A stretch of 64,000 bases of DNA from Aspergillus flavus (taxonomy: Eukaryota > Ascomycota > Eurotiomycetes > Eurotiales > Aspergillaceae): the NCBI RefSeq assembly GCF_009017415.1, contig NC_092403.1, positions 2,046,001 through 2,110,000 of the forward strand, given 5' to 3'. The notes below the pieces were generated by a model, which searched no databases, was not told the DNA's origin, and saw only the letters and a list, made by a program, of their open reading frames with translations. Below, one piece after another: positions 23,368 through 35,600 of this stretch. Every line of letters starts with the position of its first letter. Position 1 is the stretch's first letter. The translations under genes were made by a program, and so were the position numbers.

Positions 23368-23812
23368 GGTGAATCCAATTAGTAGGTACTCGGCGGTAGA
23401 TAAAAAAAAAAAAGTCTTCTATTTCAATACGATTTGGTCCCACGGCGGAAAGATAGAGCACGAAGAGTAAATTCCATTATCAGATCAAGCATCAAAAATC
23501 CGTCACGCAGGCATCATAACTCATGCTTCCATATTTATGATAGCAGAGAACTTATTATAATAAAAATAGTCCTTTGAAAAACCACAAATCGATTCCGGCC
23601 AATCGCAGACTGCGGATCACTTTTGATAATTTTTTACCCGACCAGATCATGACCCACGTGACTACTGCGCTTTCCCTTTTTGTGCTCGGAACGGAACAAC
23701 AGCGCTCAGTTGTTTGATCTGATGAGCTCGGCACTTTTTCCAGATGTCTAGGGTGCTGTGAGGATGGCGTTGATGCTAATTCTCTTTGGAGGTCTACTGA
23801 GGTCCTCTCACG
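23368..23812. promoter_or_regulatory. Divergent promoter, rpc25 / NUFIP1-like gene
   Basis: This 445-bp non-coding stretch separates two divergent RNA-related genes. It holds a CACGTG core at 23655-23660 in the context CCCACGTGAC, about 290 bp from rpc25 and 155 bp from the NUFIP1-like ATG. A shared control site is plausible. Confidence 0.55.
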
Positions 23813-25980
23813 ATGAACTCCCAGGGCTTCTCTTTTCCCCCTCCCCCCCCTCCTCCTCCCACTCAGCAGTCGCAGTATAACCAAAACCAACCTGCGACTT
23901 TCCCCTCACAGTACGGTCCAGGCCATCATGGCCAGCGAGGTGGACGTGGTGGTCATCATAGAGGGCGGGGTAGGGGATATGGAAATCGAGGAGGTCGAGG
24001 AGGGTCATACATGCCCCATGCGGCGAATTCTTCAAATATGGGCTACGCTCCGATGAATTATCCTGGCTATGCTGGTCAGCCCATGGCCAACCCTCAACAA
24101 AGTATCCCGACGCCGCAATTCCCACCTTCGCGGACCACCAACTACCAAGTTCCCCAAAGTACGACTTCCTTTCCTTCTTCACGACCATTTCCACAGTCTA
24201 CACCAACGCATGGACCTCCATACCAGCATCAACCTGGCTACTCAGCTTACGGTCCATCTACCGCTCAGCAGGCTCCGACGTATCACTCCGTTACTCCAAG
24301 CCACCAGAATGCCCCTCCATCTGTGCAACCGTCGATGATGGGCCCGCCCATGCATTGGGGATACAATAATAGCGCCTCTGGGGGAGGGTATACTGGCCCT
24401 CCGCACGGGAATCAGCGAGGTCCCCGCCCGTACAATGCTTACGGCAACCAGGCTTCCAGAGGGGGTGGTGCTATGCCACATATGAAGCGCGATCATACCT
24501 CAGCATTTGGAAAGCCACAGAACATTACCCCACGGGTTCCTGCACCTCCTCCGGTTCCTAGCTTCGGCAATCCTTTACCGTCCAAGCCACCCCCGCCGGC
24601 TGACGCTACGAGAAAACCGAAGAAGAAGAAACGGAAGCATAATCAACTTGGCTTGACACCGAAGACGGAGGAGCACGAGTCCAGCGAAGAAGAAGATGAT
24701 GTGGACGAAGAATCTAGGCTAGCACAGGGTGGTGCAAGTGCAGCAGCCGCCGTGCAGATTACATTCAAAGGACGCACTACCACATTGCAGTCTCCCGCGG
24801 ACATTGCAGCATGGATTGAAGAGCGGAAGAAACGGTTCCCAACTAAGGAGAAGGTCGAGGAGAAAAAGAAGGCGATGGAGGAGGCGAAGAAAGCTAAGGA
24901 AGAAGCTCAGCGACAAAAAGAATCGCGAAAGCAAGAAATGAAGAAAGCGCAGAAAGACCATCAGCAAGCTCCTGCAGATCCGATAGACGCAGCTGAGAAA
25001 GCGAAGCGGAAGGCCGATAAGCTACGACGGAAGCTCATGAAAGAGCAGAAAAAGGTCGAAAAAGCGGAAGCAGATGCCGAGCGGGCTCGGATGAGAGTCG
25101 AGGAACTGCAACGAGGATCGACGGACGTTAACAGAGACGTTACCTCTGCATCAACACAAGAAGCTCAAGCTGAGCCAGGCACTGAAGACAGATCCAATAC
25201 TGCTCCTGATCAGGAGACGAGATCTATAGAGACTCAAGGTGTGCCGCTCGCTTCAGGGCATATTCCGGGCGAGGTTTCCCAACCCAACAATGATGTCGGG
25301 CCATCATCCGCTTCTGAATCCAAATCGAACGGGGAGGGTGTCATAGAGGACGTCCGGGCCGATGCTGCTGTGTCTTCGGATATTTCCGACAGCAGCGACT
25401 GGACGTCATCCAGTGGATCAGACCTCTCTTCTTCAGACTCGGAGGACAGCGACAGTGATTCCGCCCCCGAGGAGGCAACCTCTCGCCGTGAGGGCCCTGA
25501 ACGGGTAGCTCCGCCTCCACGGGAGGCAAAGAAGAAGCTATGCCGTCACTTTGCCCGAACCGGTCGTTGTCAGCGTGGGGATAAGTGCAAATTCCTGCAC
25601 GAGACGCCGGATCGTGGGGCTAAGACGAAACCTGTAGAGAAGAAGGGGCGCAAAGGCCTTTTACAAGCAGTAAGTTAGACCCCTTTCCTTCTTCCCTTTT
25701 TCTCCTTTTAACTCTTATCACGAACTGGACTAACATACGAAATCAGCTTCTCGCTCGTCAAAAAGGCGAAGATGATCGAAAAGTTATGGAAGCTATCGTA
25801 TGGCTCGGTGAAAACGGCTTTCTTGACGAAACAAAGTCCTACGAAGAGCCCCTGGAAGGTGCGAATGAGAACTCTGCAACAGATGAGGTAAAACTATCCC
25901 AAGGGCTCCCAGAAGACCCACCATTATCAGAAGGCATTGTGTCAGTGCAGACAGGCGATAGCGCACCGACCACTGCTTAG
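23813..25980 (+). CDS. NUFIP1/Rsa1-like protein with CCCH zinc finger (696 aa)
   Basis: Exons are 23813-25669 and 25747-25980, with an intron carrying a GACTAAC branch point. The N-terminus is Pro-rich and then Gly/Arg/His-rich (RGG-like, about residues 40-70), followed by a long Pro/Gln/Tyr disordered region. Residues about 315-345 carry ITFKGRTTTLQSPADIAAW followed by IEERKKRFPT, the pattern of the NUFIP1 conserved region, then a Lys/Glu-rich helix. An acidic Ser/Asp stretch precedes a CCCH finger of spacing Cx8Cx5Cx3H at Cys577-His596. NUFIP1 and yeast Rsa1 help assemble box C/D snoRNPs with the R2TP chaperone, so a nucleolar role in snoRNP assembly is inferred. The CCCH finger is an addition relative to yeast Rsa1. 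The last exon (LLARQKGEDDRKVMEAIVWL) looks conserved. Confidence 0.82.
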
Positions 25981-26768
25981 CACACGCTTGTTCATATTAG
26001 CATGTATATATACTTATCACCAATCAATCTTAATCAGACCTTAACTGCCTAGGCTCAAGGATAAGATTGATTGATGGATCAGTCTGATGTACTCTTGTAC
26101 AATAGGTGTTATTCCCGTCTCTCATCTTAATGGTTCAAAATGCGCATGCACATATCCTTACGGGGCACCCCATCATCCACTCAAGCAATCTAAACTTGAG
26201 TCATGACCGACTTGGCTATACCACCCAGATGAGTCAGAACAAGATCTAGTTGTCTAAACCGAATCTGAGACGTAGTAAGTTTAGTTCTAGAGCTTCGATA
26301 AATGGCCCCATCTCGAGCTGTAGGATAAACCAATATAGGTGGCACTACTCTCCAAATCTCTAAATGCATAGCCATAACATGCCTAGAAATCTCAGTAGCA
26401 CTGACATTGGATTAATCTAATGGTCCATGCGCCCCAACACTCAAATAAGCTTACACAGGATCTACATGACCATCCTCATCGACCGATAAGGCTGAGACAG
26501 AGCGCGCAATTGCAGATCAGGCTCAGATCAGGTTCGAATGGAATCTGTAATATACAATACAGCTAACATACCTCTCTATCTATCTATATCCACGACATAT
26601 CTATTCTAACTAATCATACACCCATCTCTAATTTAACAAGTATATACAGTACAGACATGGCTCACATAACCCAAACGCCAAACCCAACCAGCCATGCATC
26701 CTCCAGAACACCCCCCCAAAGAAAACCGAGCATGAATTCTATAATAGTAATACAAAAAGTAGATGTAC
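25981..26768. other. Convergent 3' flanks
   Basis: This 788-bp stretch lies between two convergent genes. It is AT-rich with no coding exon, and should hold two 3' UTRs and their polyadenylation regions. Confidence 0.5.
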
Positions 26769-28465
26769 CTAGATAGGAAATTGGGAATGTCGCGTACTAA
26801 CCGACGATGTCTTTGAGTCGTTAACCGGGGTTAATTCTACGTCGGTGACAATGAATTTTTTCGAGTTCGGGTTGATGTTCAGGTCGCTTGTGGAGGGGAG
26901 ATGAATGAAAAGACGATCTTCGTCGTCGGGGTTTTCTTCTTCGTTGATTGTTTTGACTCGGATAATTTTGTAGGGGGATGGGAATCGGATGGCGGAGTAG
27001 GAGTCCGTGCCGACTATTTCCGTTATCAGTATAAAGCAAAAGAAGGGCACGGGCGTAGAGAGAAAAGCGAGATACGTACACAAAAGCCAGTAGAGATATT
27101 TGCTGACGATAGGAGACCAGATAGTCACGGCGATGATTTGACCGAAACTCCACGAATCAAGTGAGATTGTCGGAAGACTTCGTGCTATAACCATGAACGA
27201 ATAGAAGAAGTTGGTGACTAGGAGAAGGGTTTCAATGATTACATTCACGGCCCTAGAAAGGATCCTGATTCCTCTTGATACTAGCCACGGGTGGACGCGG
27301 TGGTAAGTTGCCTGAAACCATGGCTTCTGGCCCAGCCATCGCTTGGGATAAGGGGCGAGACGTTTCAAAAGGAGGAGTCCGTAGATCGCAATGCAGACGA
27401 AGTTCGCGGTATTGTCGGACAGTCCGAAGGTCAGATTATTCACAAGGCTGTAGCTTGACCCTAACTCAGAATCCGAGCGACAGTATATGAGAGGAGGTGG
27501 GTGAAAACCACATTTATCAAGACGATCTGCTGTCGCGATCTCCTGTAGATTGTCCGCTCGAGGCTCCACCTTGCACAGGTGGAGCGTGACGCTAGAAGTC
27601 ACAATTGTGATAGCGGACCACACGGAGATATACCATGAATGCAAGCCAATCCTGTGGAGTATCCATAAGCCGTACGTAATAGGAAGGATACCCATGAATG
27701 CGACAGCTTTGGCCATGGAAATATTCGACTGTAGCTGCAGCAAGCTGGTTGCCTCGAAAACTTGCGGGCCAGCCGCGAGAGCAATCAGGGCAGCGCACTG
27801 GAAGGAGAGCATGAAGAAGCATTGAGCCTCTTGGAACTCCACCAGCATGGACTTCAGGACTGAGAAGTGGTGCTGGCCGAACTGAATCTTAGTCGTGGAT
27901 CGTGCTCTCTTCGTACACCGACGGATACATCGTGTGACTGCGGGGATGAGCTTAAGTATGAGAACAGCGAAATGGACGTATAGTAGGATGCCGGACTGCA
28001 TCGCGAATGAAAGCAAGACCTGTGATTCACTCGGAACGATAGCTGTTAGCAAGTCTTGTGAATAGTCAATAGACAGTACGCTCCAGGTAGATGTACCCCC
28101 ACACCACCAATATCTTGATTCACGTCATTATCGACGCTCCTACAGGTTGTGGTCTCAAATTCCTGGCTAGGGCGAGTGAATACGCGATAATAATCGCTCG
28201 GGGTGTAACTCTCTAGATCACATCCTTCCAGTTCTGGATCTGGTACTTCACAGTACTGCCTGAGGCAGTCTCCGACAAGAGTTCCGAAAGTGCTATTCAC
28301 GTTCACACGGTAGCCATCTTTCTCTGTCGAAGTAGGCCCCGTGCTGTCGGCATGTTGGGGGAGACCAAAGATACTAAAGCACGTGGCCAAGTGGTCAAAG
28401 GATTGGAAGACCACGAATGGGTCCATGCAGGACGCACCCGATAGATCGGATGGTATCCATTCCAT
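26769..28465 (-). CDS. Polytopic membrane protein, conserved fungal family of unknown function (about 517 aa)
   Basis: Exons are 28465-28097, 28019-27080 and 27013-26769. The start is ATG 28465 (MEWIPSDLSG). The 77-bp intron at 28020-28096 has a GCTAACAG branch and gives QDIGGVG-VLLSFAMQSG, a junction typical of a fungal membrane family whose extracellular Cys-rich N-terminus precedes the membrane part. At least six hydrophobic segments follow, for example GILLYVHFAVLILKLI and FVCIAIYGLLLL. A second intron, 27014-27079 (66 bp), is proposed from its GTACGT donor, CTGATAAC branch and AATAG acceptor. It has no stop and keeps frame, so the retained form would be 539 residues. The tail is cytosolic and charged. 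No transporter or enzyme signature is recognised. Confidence 0.75.
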
Positions 28466-30322
28466 GACCGGGAACAAGTGAGACCGATATTAAGGTAGAT
28501 TAAAGTACGTCTGACATTCTGGAAAGGGAGAAACCGTTGGTTGTCAAGTGAAGTTTAAGTTTTCTTTTTCATTCGGTTTTCCAGGGACCCCTGAAACTAA
28601 GTTGAAAACCCGAGAACATATTAATAGTCGATCTTCACGGGGATGATGCACAGCCATTGCGTTTCGTGTTCACAGATTTTATTCTATTGGACGGATCCGA
28701 GGGAAAGGATGAGAGTGAGACATCCGTCTGGGAACTATGACCCATTCAAGTGGTAGCTATGGAAGATCATTAACTGATCGGTATGCCGAGTGGGTGTGCA
28801 TAAGATCTTTGAAGCTGGTAGAACCGTTAAAGACCCGGTTGTATGAGGTCATCACCCATAGAAACGACAGTTCATCTGTGGCAAAGATGAGGTTTTCCAA
28901 AGGCATATACTACGTACGATATGAATATCACTTAGTATACTTGTCGGTCGGATATCAACCGAGTCCATACCAGATGCAGCCTACAAGGTTTAAGCCCTAG
29001 TTCCCAAAATTGGTCAGGAGTAACTTTTGGATTTGTTTCTTTCTTTCTTTTTTTCAAGGAAAATTATTAATTCCGACGTTCGCCAAGTTCGCCTTTCTCG
29101 GCTTAGTGGCAGTCAATCCATACTACACTTTGACTAAGCGGGAACCAATCGAATGCCGATAAGATACTAGGTAGCTCTTCTCCGGATCGACTGATTAACC
29201 GTGAACAGAAGAACCTTAGTTATTAGTACCGTGACATATAACATTCCTGTACGGTACGTATTCGACGGTACGTCGTTGATTAGTACCGAGTAGAACAGGT
29301 CACCTACTGTATGGATGCTCGAGTCGGATCGGTCAATCAACTGCTGGATTGCCTACTTGGGATTAGTCAGGTACATAGGTACATCTTTATTTCTCGTACA
29401 GGGAAAAATACAATGCACAACGCTAGGGACGGAATCGGAGGTATCCGCAGAACAACTGCTCGGTGGAGCGTAGGTTGAAAGGAAAGTGGATGATATAATT
29501 TAAAAATCAAATCTCGAGAAAAATTCTGGAAACTGTTTCTCATGGGAACTCGGATTCTTTTTCGCCATAATTATTATTAGAACACCATACATACAGAGTA
29601 CAACAACTTCTGTCCCAAGTTCCAACCCTTCCCCCTGGATCCTAAGACCCTAGGCCCCTAGGCATCGTCAATGGTCAACCGTACTAACTTATTTTTTACG
29701 GAGGACCGATGGCAGGTGATCCCTCGACCAGTTTTTTATTATTCTCAGTGATTCCCCCCAATGGGAATGAAGGGCCGTTCTCCAAGCCATTGCTAGTTCA
29801 GGACTAATGAAGTTAAGAGAAGGGGACCCGGACCGGCCTTTTATCGGCTTAGCCTCTCAATTGGGGTGACACTGAATTAGTGCCGGTCTTAGCGCTTGGT
29901 TTAATTTGCCCCTTCCATGAGGTATTATTGTGATTATTATTATGACCTGCACTGGGCTCCAGACCTCGTGGTTTCCTGTCATTGACCCCAAGATGCTACT
30001 AGTACTAGTTTCCTAGTACATAAGGTAGTCACGCCGTCTTGCGCTTCTTTCCCCTCTTTCTTCTCTTTCCCTTTTTTCGAATCGAACAGCCTTCATTCCT
30101 TCCTTTTCTGGGTACCCTTGTTCCTGCGTATATATCTACGCATCGTCCTTCTTTTTGACTATCCTACTGAGTTCACTCCTTTAACCATCAATCTTACGAC
30201 GAAGGCTTTCCCGTCTCGCTGTATCTCACTTGCATTGCATATCGTATCAACATCGACCTTACCTCGACATCTTTAATTACCTTTTTCGGATTATCAAATC
30301 GCCTTAGAACAATTTCATCAAA
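28466..30322. promoter_or_regulatory. 1.86-kb divergent intergenic region
   Basis: No coding exon is supported. The stretch separates the membrane-protein gene (minus) from the GPI-protein gene (plus). The last 300 bases before the plus-strand ATG are pyrimidine-rich (CT tracts at about 30045-30110), the pattern of a strong fungal promoter and leader. Confidence 0.5.
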
Positions 30323-31137
30323 ATGCGTTCCATCTTCTACTTGACTCTCAGCGCCATGGCGTCTCTCGCTGCTGCTGCTACCAACAGTGCCAACCCGTTC
30401 AACATCCCCTCTGAGGGTTATTCGTTCGAGGCTGGTGAGCCGACTACGCTCTCCTGGAAGCCTACCACCAGCGGCACCGTCTCCCTGAAGCTCCAATGGG
30501 GCGCTGTGATGACTTCGAACACGGGTACTACCATTGCCCGTGAGTTCCCCTTGGATTTCCTATGAGTAGTGATGTTCTATTTGCATGTATGCTGACGGTG
30601 TCTTCAGAGAACATTCCCAACTCGGGCAGCTACACATGGACTCCTCCTGCCAACCTCGCGGCTCAGCCTGACTACACCATTGAGATCTTCAACGACGATG
30701 ACACCAGTGAGGTCAACTATCTCCCGCGGTTCACCGTGGCCGGTGCTACTGCCGCCGCGTCTACCACCGCGTCTGCCACCACTACCGCTGAGACTACCTC
30801 TGCCACCGAGTCTTCCACGACTGAGACGACCACTAACACCAAGTCCGCCACCGAGACTCATACCACATTGACTAAGGCGACTGCTAGCACTGCCTCGAGC
30901 ACTTCGGCTACTGCCTCTGGCACCAGCACCGAGTCCACTAGCGCCTCCGCCAGCGCCACCGGCACCTCGACCGGCACCTCTACTGGTTCTGCCTCAACCT
31001 CCACTGAGGCTTCCAGCACCACCTCCGCCAGTGCATCGGCCTCGACCACTAGCGTTGTCAACGTCAATGGCGGTATGGTTAACCGCGTCTCTGGCGGCAT
31101 GCTGGCGATCGTTCTGGGTGCCATTGCCGTCCTGTGA
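30323..31137 (+). CDS. Ser/Thr-rich GPI-anchored cell-wall protein (248 aa)
   Basis: Exons are 30323-30539 and 30608-31137, with a 68-bp intron. The join restores GTTIAQNIPNSGSYTW. A signal peptide (MRSIFYLTLSAMASLAAAA) is followed by a compact domain of about 100 residues with PFNIP, GEPTTLSWKP, SLKLQWG and YTIEIFNDD. This fits the Kre9/Knh1-like Ser-Thr-rich GPI-anchored domain. A long Thr/Ser/Ala linker, likely O-mannosylated, runs from about 140 to 220. The C-terminus has small residues (Asn-Gly-Gly) and then a hydrophobic tail (MLAIVLGAIAVL), as in a GPI attachment signal. Codons end mostly in C (ACC, GCC, TCC, AAC), suggesting strong expression. A role in beta-glucan or wall organisation at the surface is inferred. 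Confidence 0.88.
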
Positions 31138-33586
31138 GCTTCCTCCGGACTCTAGTCGGCGATCTGACCATACTTCATTAATTAGATAGTTCTTAACTAC
31201 TCTTCTATCGCTTCTTTGGTTTTCTTTTTCCTCTTTTTCTTTTTTCGTTCACTGAGCGGACCTGTTTTATACCCTTGGGTATTGAAGTTGTTTGTCTCGG
31301 ACGTGAGTAAAGTCACGCTTCTTATCTCTTCTTTGCCTGGGCAATGTTTTGGCCTAAATATTGTTATTACGTCGTGATTACCCGGACGGATTGCGCCCCG
31401 GGGCCTTGTACGGTATGTACTAGTATGTAGATATGTGTATCCTGTAATGAATGACCAGTCCAGCATGCGAGCAATCGCATCAAGTTTTCCTTTCATGGAC
31501 ATCATCCGATACGTTTTGACTTGCGTATGTAGTGTGTAGTGGTGCAATTAGGGAGATAGGTCAGAACCAAATTTCGGTGATAACCACGGAGCAATTATGG
31601 GGGTTTCCATAAAATTGGGCACTGGACTAGTACCGACTTCGAGCCAGGTACCAGGTCGACAGTGGGACCCATCAGTAGGTTGACAATCCAACTACTTGAT
31701 AGCAGTAGTGGACCGTTGAAAAAGGACCCAAAAGGGTCCACCCACCTTACACCAATGAGAGACCCTGTCCCGGGAAATTAACCCTGGCGCAACACCACGG
31801 GATCCTGTCCAGAAAACAACGATGACACCGTGTTACTAAATCCCCCTTACCGAGGAGAAACAAAATACGGTCTAGCCCCGTAGGTATACCTATCCAAAGC
31901 GTTGTTTGTCTTTTGCCTCAAGGGACACGAGAGTGTCAGACCATCCACGTAGGAACCCTGAGACATGGTTGCGACAAACTTGAAGTGCAGTTTCAACCTC
32001 CGGCATCGGGACAGCAAGGGGATCACGATCGTCCGTCCTGATTGTGATAGATTATCACTCGCCATGCAGATTGGCTGATAAGAACCGATACCAAGATTGA
32101 AGCGGAGCCTGGTTAATATTACGATGAACTGTCGATGAGAGGGGGATCAGCACTGTTTTACCGGTCGACTTTAAGGCTGTTTTTACGGCCTACGGAGGCC
32201 TCCGCTCCCGAATAGAGAGTGTGAATTACAGTACGTATAATTACGGAGAGTGGTATTTTACTCCCAAAACTGTCAGAAGGTGATCATCGTCTGGTTTACT
32301 TGATTCATGAGCTGTGGACATTTGGGGAATACATGACCCAATACGTAAGTAGTAAAGTACTGATTGTACGGTGCTCACTGCTCCCTGTGCTGACAGTTTT
32401 GACATATGCATGTCTTCCGTATGGAGGAAGTCAGTCTCAATGTTTATCCGGTGGCTTCCGCCATACATCCTTCCTTCCTTCCTTCCTTCCATACGGGTAC
32501 CCTCGTACGACATGTACATACAGTACCTACTACTGTGGAAGTGGACAAGGATTCATGACATTTTACCGAAAGAGGAAGAAAGCGAGAGTTTAGGATAGGA
32601 GGAGCTTGGGGCTGAGTTCTCGGTGGTACAAGCTGAATGCAACACTGTCAATAAACTAGCATAAACAATGAAAGGATCTCAGCTCCCAGGCCGTTATTAA
32701 CCAGGATGTAATTAATCCGATATCCATCCAAATACTCATTCACCTATCATCGATCCGGATTAGAACATTAATCTAACCAAGTAATTAACCACAGGCAACA
32801 AGCTTCCCTGCCTAAATATCTCAACAATTTAATTTAACCGTCAGATAAGTATTACGGAGTACTGGGTAGGTATTCAGAATGACTCCGTAATATAAAGCAA
32901 AAGGATAAATATAGCCCCAGTGGCCACTTCAAGAAAACCAATGTAACCAGAACGAACGTGAGAAAGTGAGATGTGGAGGCGAACAAGCTTTGGTTTGTGA
33001 TGGACCATGAATATAGTTCAATAGTTTCTTGTTCGATTACTGCTTTCACACTAGGCGTGGGCACGAGTTTCTGTCTGGCCCTTGGCGGGGATGTTTCTCC
33101 GGAACCGAGGTTTGGTTTTCCTATTTTTGTTTTTGAGGCTGAATGTGGATGATGTTTTAATTTTAATTTTAATTCTTTTTCTCGTCTTTTTTCTCCTTAA
33201 ACACTAATACGTAGGCTAGTTAAAGACATGGGTAAAGGGGAAAAGGACTTTGGAAATATGATTTGACATAACGTGCATGTGGTTTGTTGACAGGACAGAA
33301 AGGGGATTTTTAGTGGTATTATTGGCTGGTTTAGTGAGGGTTCGTTGGATGGTCTACTTTTGGAGGTTAGCTGTACGGGACCCTACAGATGAAGACGATA
33401 GTTGGAGGCTGGCCGCTGGCATGATCAGAAGATTTTGACTAATGTACTCCATACTCCAGAATGCCATACATTTGACTCTTGACCTCAGTGTTGGAGCTGA
33501 ACGCATTGTCGAAACCGCGGCCTGGAGCTTTGAAGGGCACGAATGATATCCATTGAGATTCACCTAGTAGCCTAGCGATTTATTTA
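31138..33586. other. 2.45-kb stretch without a supported gene
   Basis: I see no credible exon. It holds the 3' flank of the GPI-protein gene and then AT-rich DNA up to the dehydrogenase relic. Visible items are a TTCC array at 32471-32490 and a small hairpin, GGACCC-AAAA-GGGTCC, at 31724-31739. It marks the change from conserved genes to the accessory island. Confidence 0.45.
32471..32490. repeat. (TTCC)5 microsatellite
   Basis: Five tandem TTCC units are read directly in non-coding DNA. Confidence 0.85.
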
Positions 33587-34746
33587 CCTTGTTGATAAGC
33601 TCTTTTCCTTCCGCAATATTCTTAAGAGTGCGAGCCAAAACCTTCAGAACTCGCTCATGGTAGTGATGACATTCTTCGCCTTCCACAGTGGATGCCCCGC
33701 AGGTAATGGTTCGGGGTCCGTGACATCAACCGCAGCTCCTCTGATCTTCCCGTTATTCAAAGCATCCACGAGGTCATCATTGTTCACGATTGGACCCTGT
33801 CCAACGTTGCTGACGAAGGCATTCCGCTTCCCGAGAGTTTGGAACTGTTCGCGAGCGATCATGCTCCAGGTTAGCGAGGTAAGGGGTAGAGTAATAGCCA
33901 GTAGATCAAGACCGGCAAGGAACTCATTTAACTGATCGCAGCCATGGTACCATCGGGATGGAATGTCGCCGTTGGGATCATCCATTCCCGCCTCAACGTA
34001 CGAATGATCACCCTTAGACTCTGGAGTCGGCCGTTCGTGTAGGGTAAAAGCATGAACGTCCATCCCGAGCGCATTCGCTAAGCGTGCGCACTGACGCCCA
34101 GTGCACCCTATACACGATAAGAGAACCCTATCTTTCATTCCCACCGATGGGTGGTGTACGCACATTCGTAAACCGACAGCATCCTCCGTGTCTTCGTCTG
34201 TTTCAGGTGTAGCCTACGTTTCACGTTTCTGATTGTCCCAGTGTTCGAATACTAGTTAGTTCTCAAAGATTAATTCGCACTGATTGCAGAGGAATCCACG
34301 AAGCGATTACAATGATGTTGGAAACCGAGTAAAGTAGTAACGACCCATTCGGCGATTTGTGAACTGCGCGTTGTCAGCTTGCGTCCAGAGAGAACCCAAG
34401 CAACCACCTGCGGGTGAACACCGTTCGCTGTACCGAATGATACATCGCTGTCCTCAAAAAGAGATGTGTCTGCGATGTGGTTGCAACCGGCAGTGTGAAA
34501 TTGTATGTATCGCAAATTGGGAATCTGTTCTTTTCCTGGGAGGTAGTTCCGTGTGAGACGAATAGTGACTGAGTTCCAGGTCTCCTGAGATATCGCTCGG
34601 GGCCTCTCCATGTCCTGCATGTTACATTTAAAGGTGATTACTCGGATTCCGGGACTAATCGTTGGTAGACGTTCGAGGAAGGACACTGAGAGATCCCATG
34701 GAGCTATGATCAGCAGTACTTCTGGATGTTTGACCGAGTTCTGCAT
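33587..34746 (-). pseudogene. Broken D-2-hydroxyacid dehydrogenase
   Basis: The ATG at 34746 opens MQNSVKHPEVLLIIAPWDLS and NLRYIQFHTAGCNHIAD, the N-terminal catalytic half of an NAD(P)-dependent D-2-hydroxyacid dehydrogenase. QIAEWVVTTLLGFQHH follows and then a stop at ISAN. A stretch in another frame, EHWDNQKRET, is interrupted by TAG at 34214-34216. Sequence then resumes with DTEDAVGLRM. The Rossmann loop reads SCIGCTGRQCARL, so the first Gly of GxGxxG is lost. RWYHGCDQLNEFL and GAAVDVTDPEPLPAGHPLW are well kept. At about 33658-33668 a deletion removes the block after KNVIT that should hold the catalytic His (PHVSG). It also shifts frame, and the family tail ERVLKVLARTLKNIAEG continues in the next frame. 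With these breaks an active enzyme is unlikely. Part of the gap near 34400 may be a decayed intron. Confidence 0.8.
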
Positions 34747-35600
34747 TGTTTTGACTTGTTGACCTTCGGGAGTATCTGTTGAGTAGGACGAGCAGCGAAC
34801 TGATGTCGAAGCGATGAGAATCGGAGGTTAGCGGCATATTTGCTTTAAATATAATGAATTTGACTGGAGCTCGCTATTGTTAGTCCTTGTATGTACGTCT
34901 ACCACGTGGCTCTCTATAAGGTTGAATGGGAACACGGAAGATTGTCATTTCCTTTGTGGATACGGAGATGATAGAGAGCCATTATGTGCGTATACGGAAC
35001 GTGATATCCAAACAAACTGCGATCAACCATGAGTGGAGGGTCTCAATTAGTAGATATACTACTTGTTGGCAGATCTTCGGATTGAATCCTGGGGAGTGTC
35101 ACTTGATATGCGGGGAAGGATCTAACCAGAATAGGCAAGTTAAATGAGAGCACGTCTGTCCAGCTAAGCCCAAAATGGCAGATTGGCCAGCAACTCGTGG
35201 ATCTTGAATCAAGTTCGCCGACTTCGTTGTCTCTTTACGACCAACAACCGCGCCAGATGCACAGAAAAACCAATCACTATCAAATCTAGATAAGAATGAC
35301 ATTATCTAGCAACTAGTGACACCCTACAGGCAAGTTCCCTCCCACTTGATGACATTCGTGAACGTGCAAACCTTTGGTCAAGTGCGAGTTATTTAACGAA
35401 TGAACCAGACTTGAACTTGAGTAATCAATCACGAATATCGGAGTTACCCCGCCATTCTCGATAAGGTCGCTCCGTTTCTCTTGCTGCATATTAGGCCTAC
35501 TAGTAGCTTTTACCTGCCTATCTAACCTGGCTTATTGTCAATGATGCTTTGATTCAATGTTCTTATTGTTCAATCAAAACGTTCAGACCCAAGTGTCAAT
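34747..35600. promoter_or_regulatory. Divergent region between dehydrogenase relic and Zn2Cys6 gene
   Basis: This 854-bp non-coding stretch contains a CACGTG core at 34903-34908 in the context ACCACGTGGC, about 155 bp upstream of the dehydrogenase ATG. In many fungal clusters the regulator and an enzyme gene share such a divergent promoter. Confidence 0.45.

Noticed and set aside
31724..31739. Hairpin GGACCC-AAAA-GGGTCC
   Set aside because: Only a 6-bp stem in non-coding DNA; expected by chance at this scale and not tied to a gene end.
33354..33563. 70-codon minus-strand frame after the dehydrogenase relic
   Set aside because: No link to the dehydrogenase family tail and no other support.
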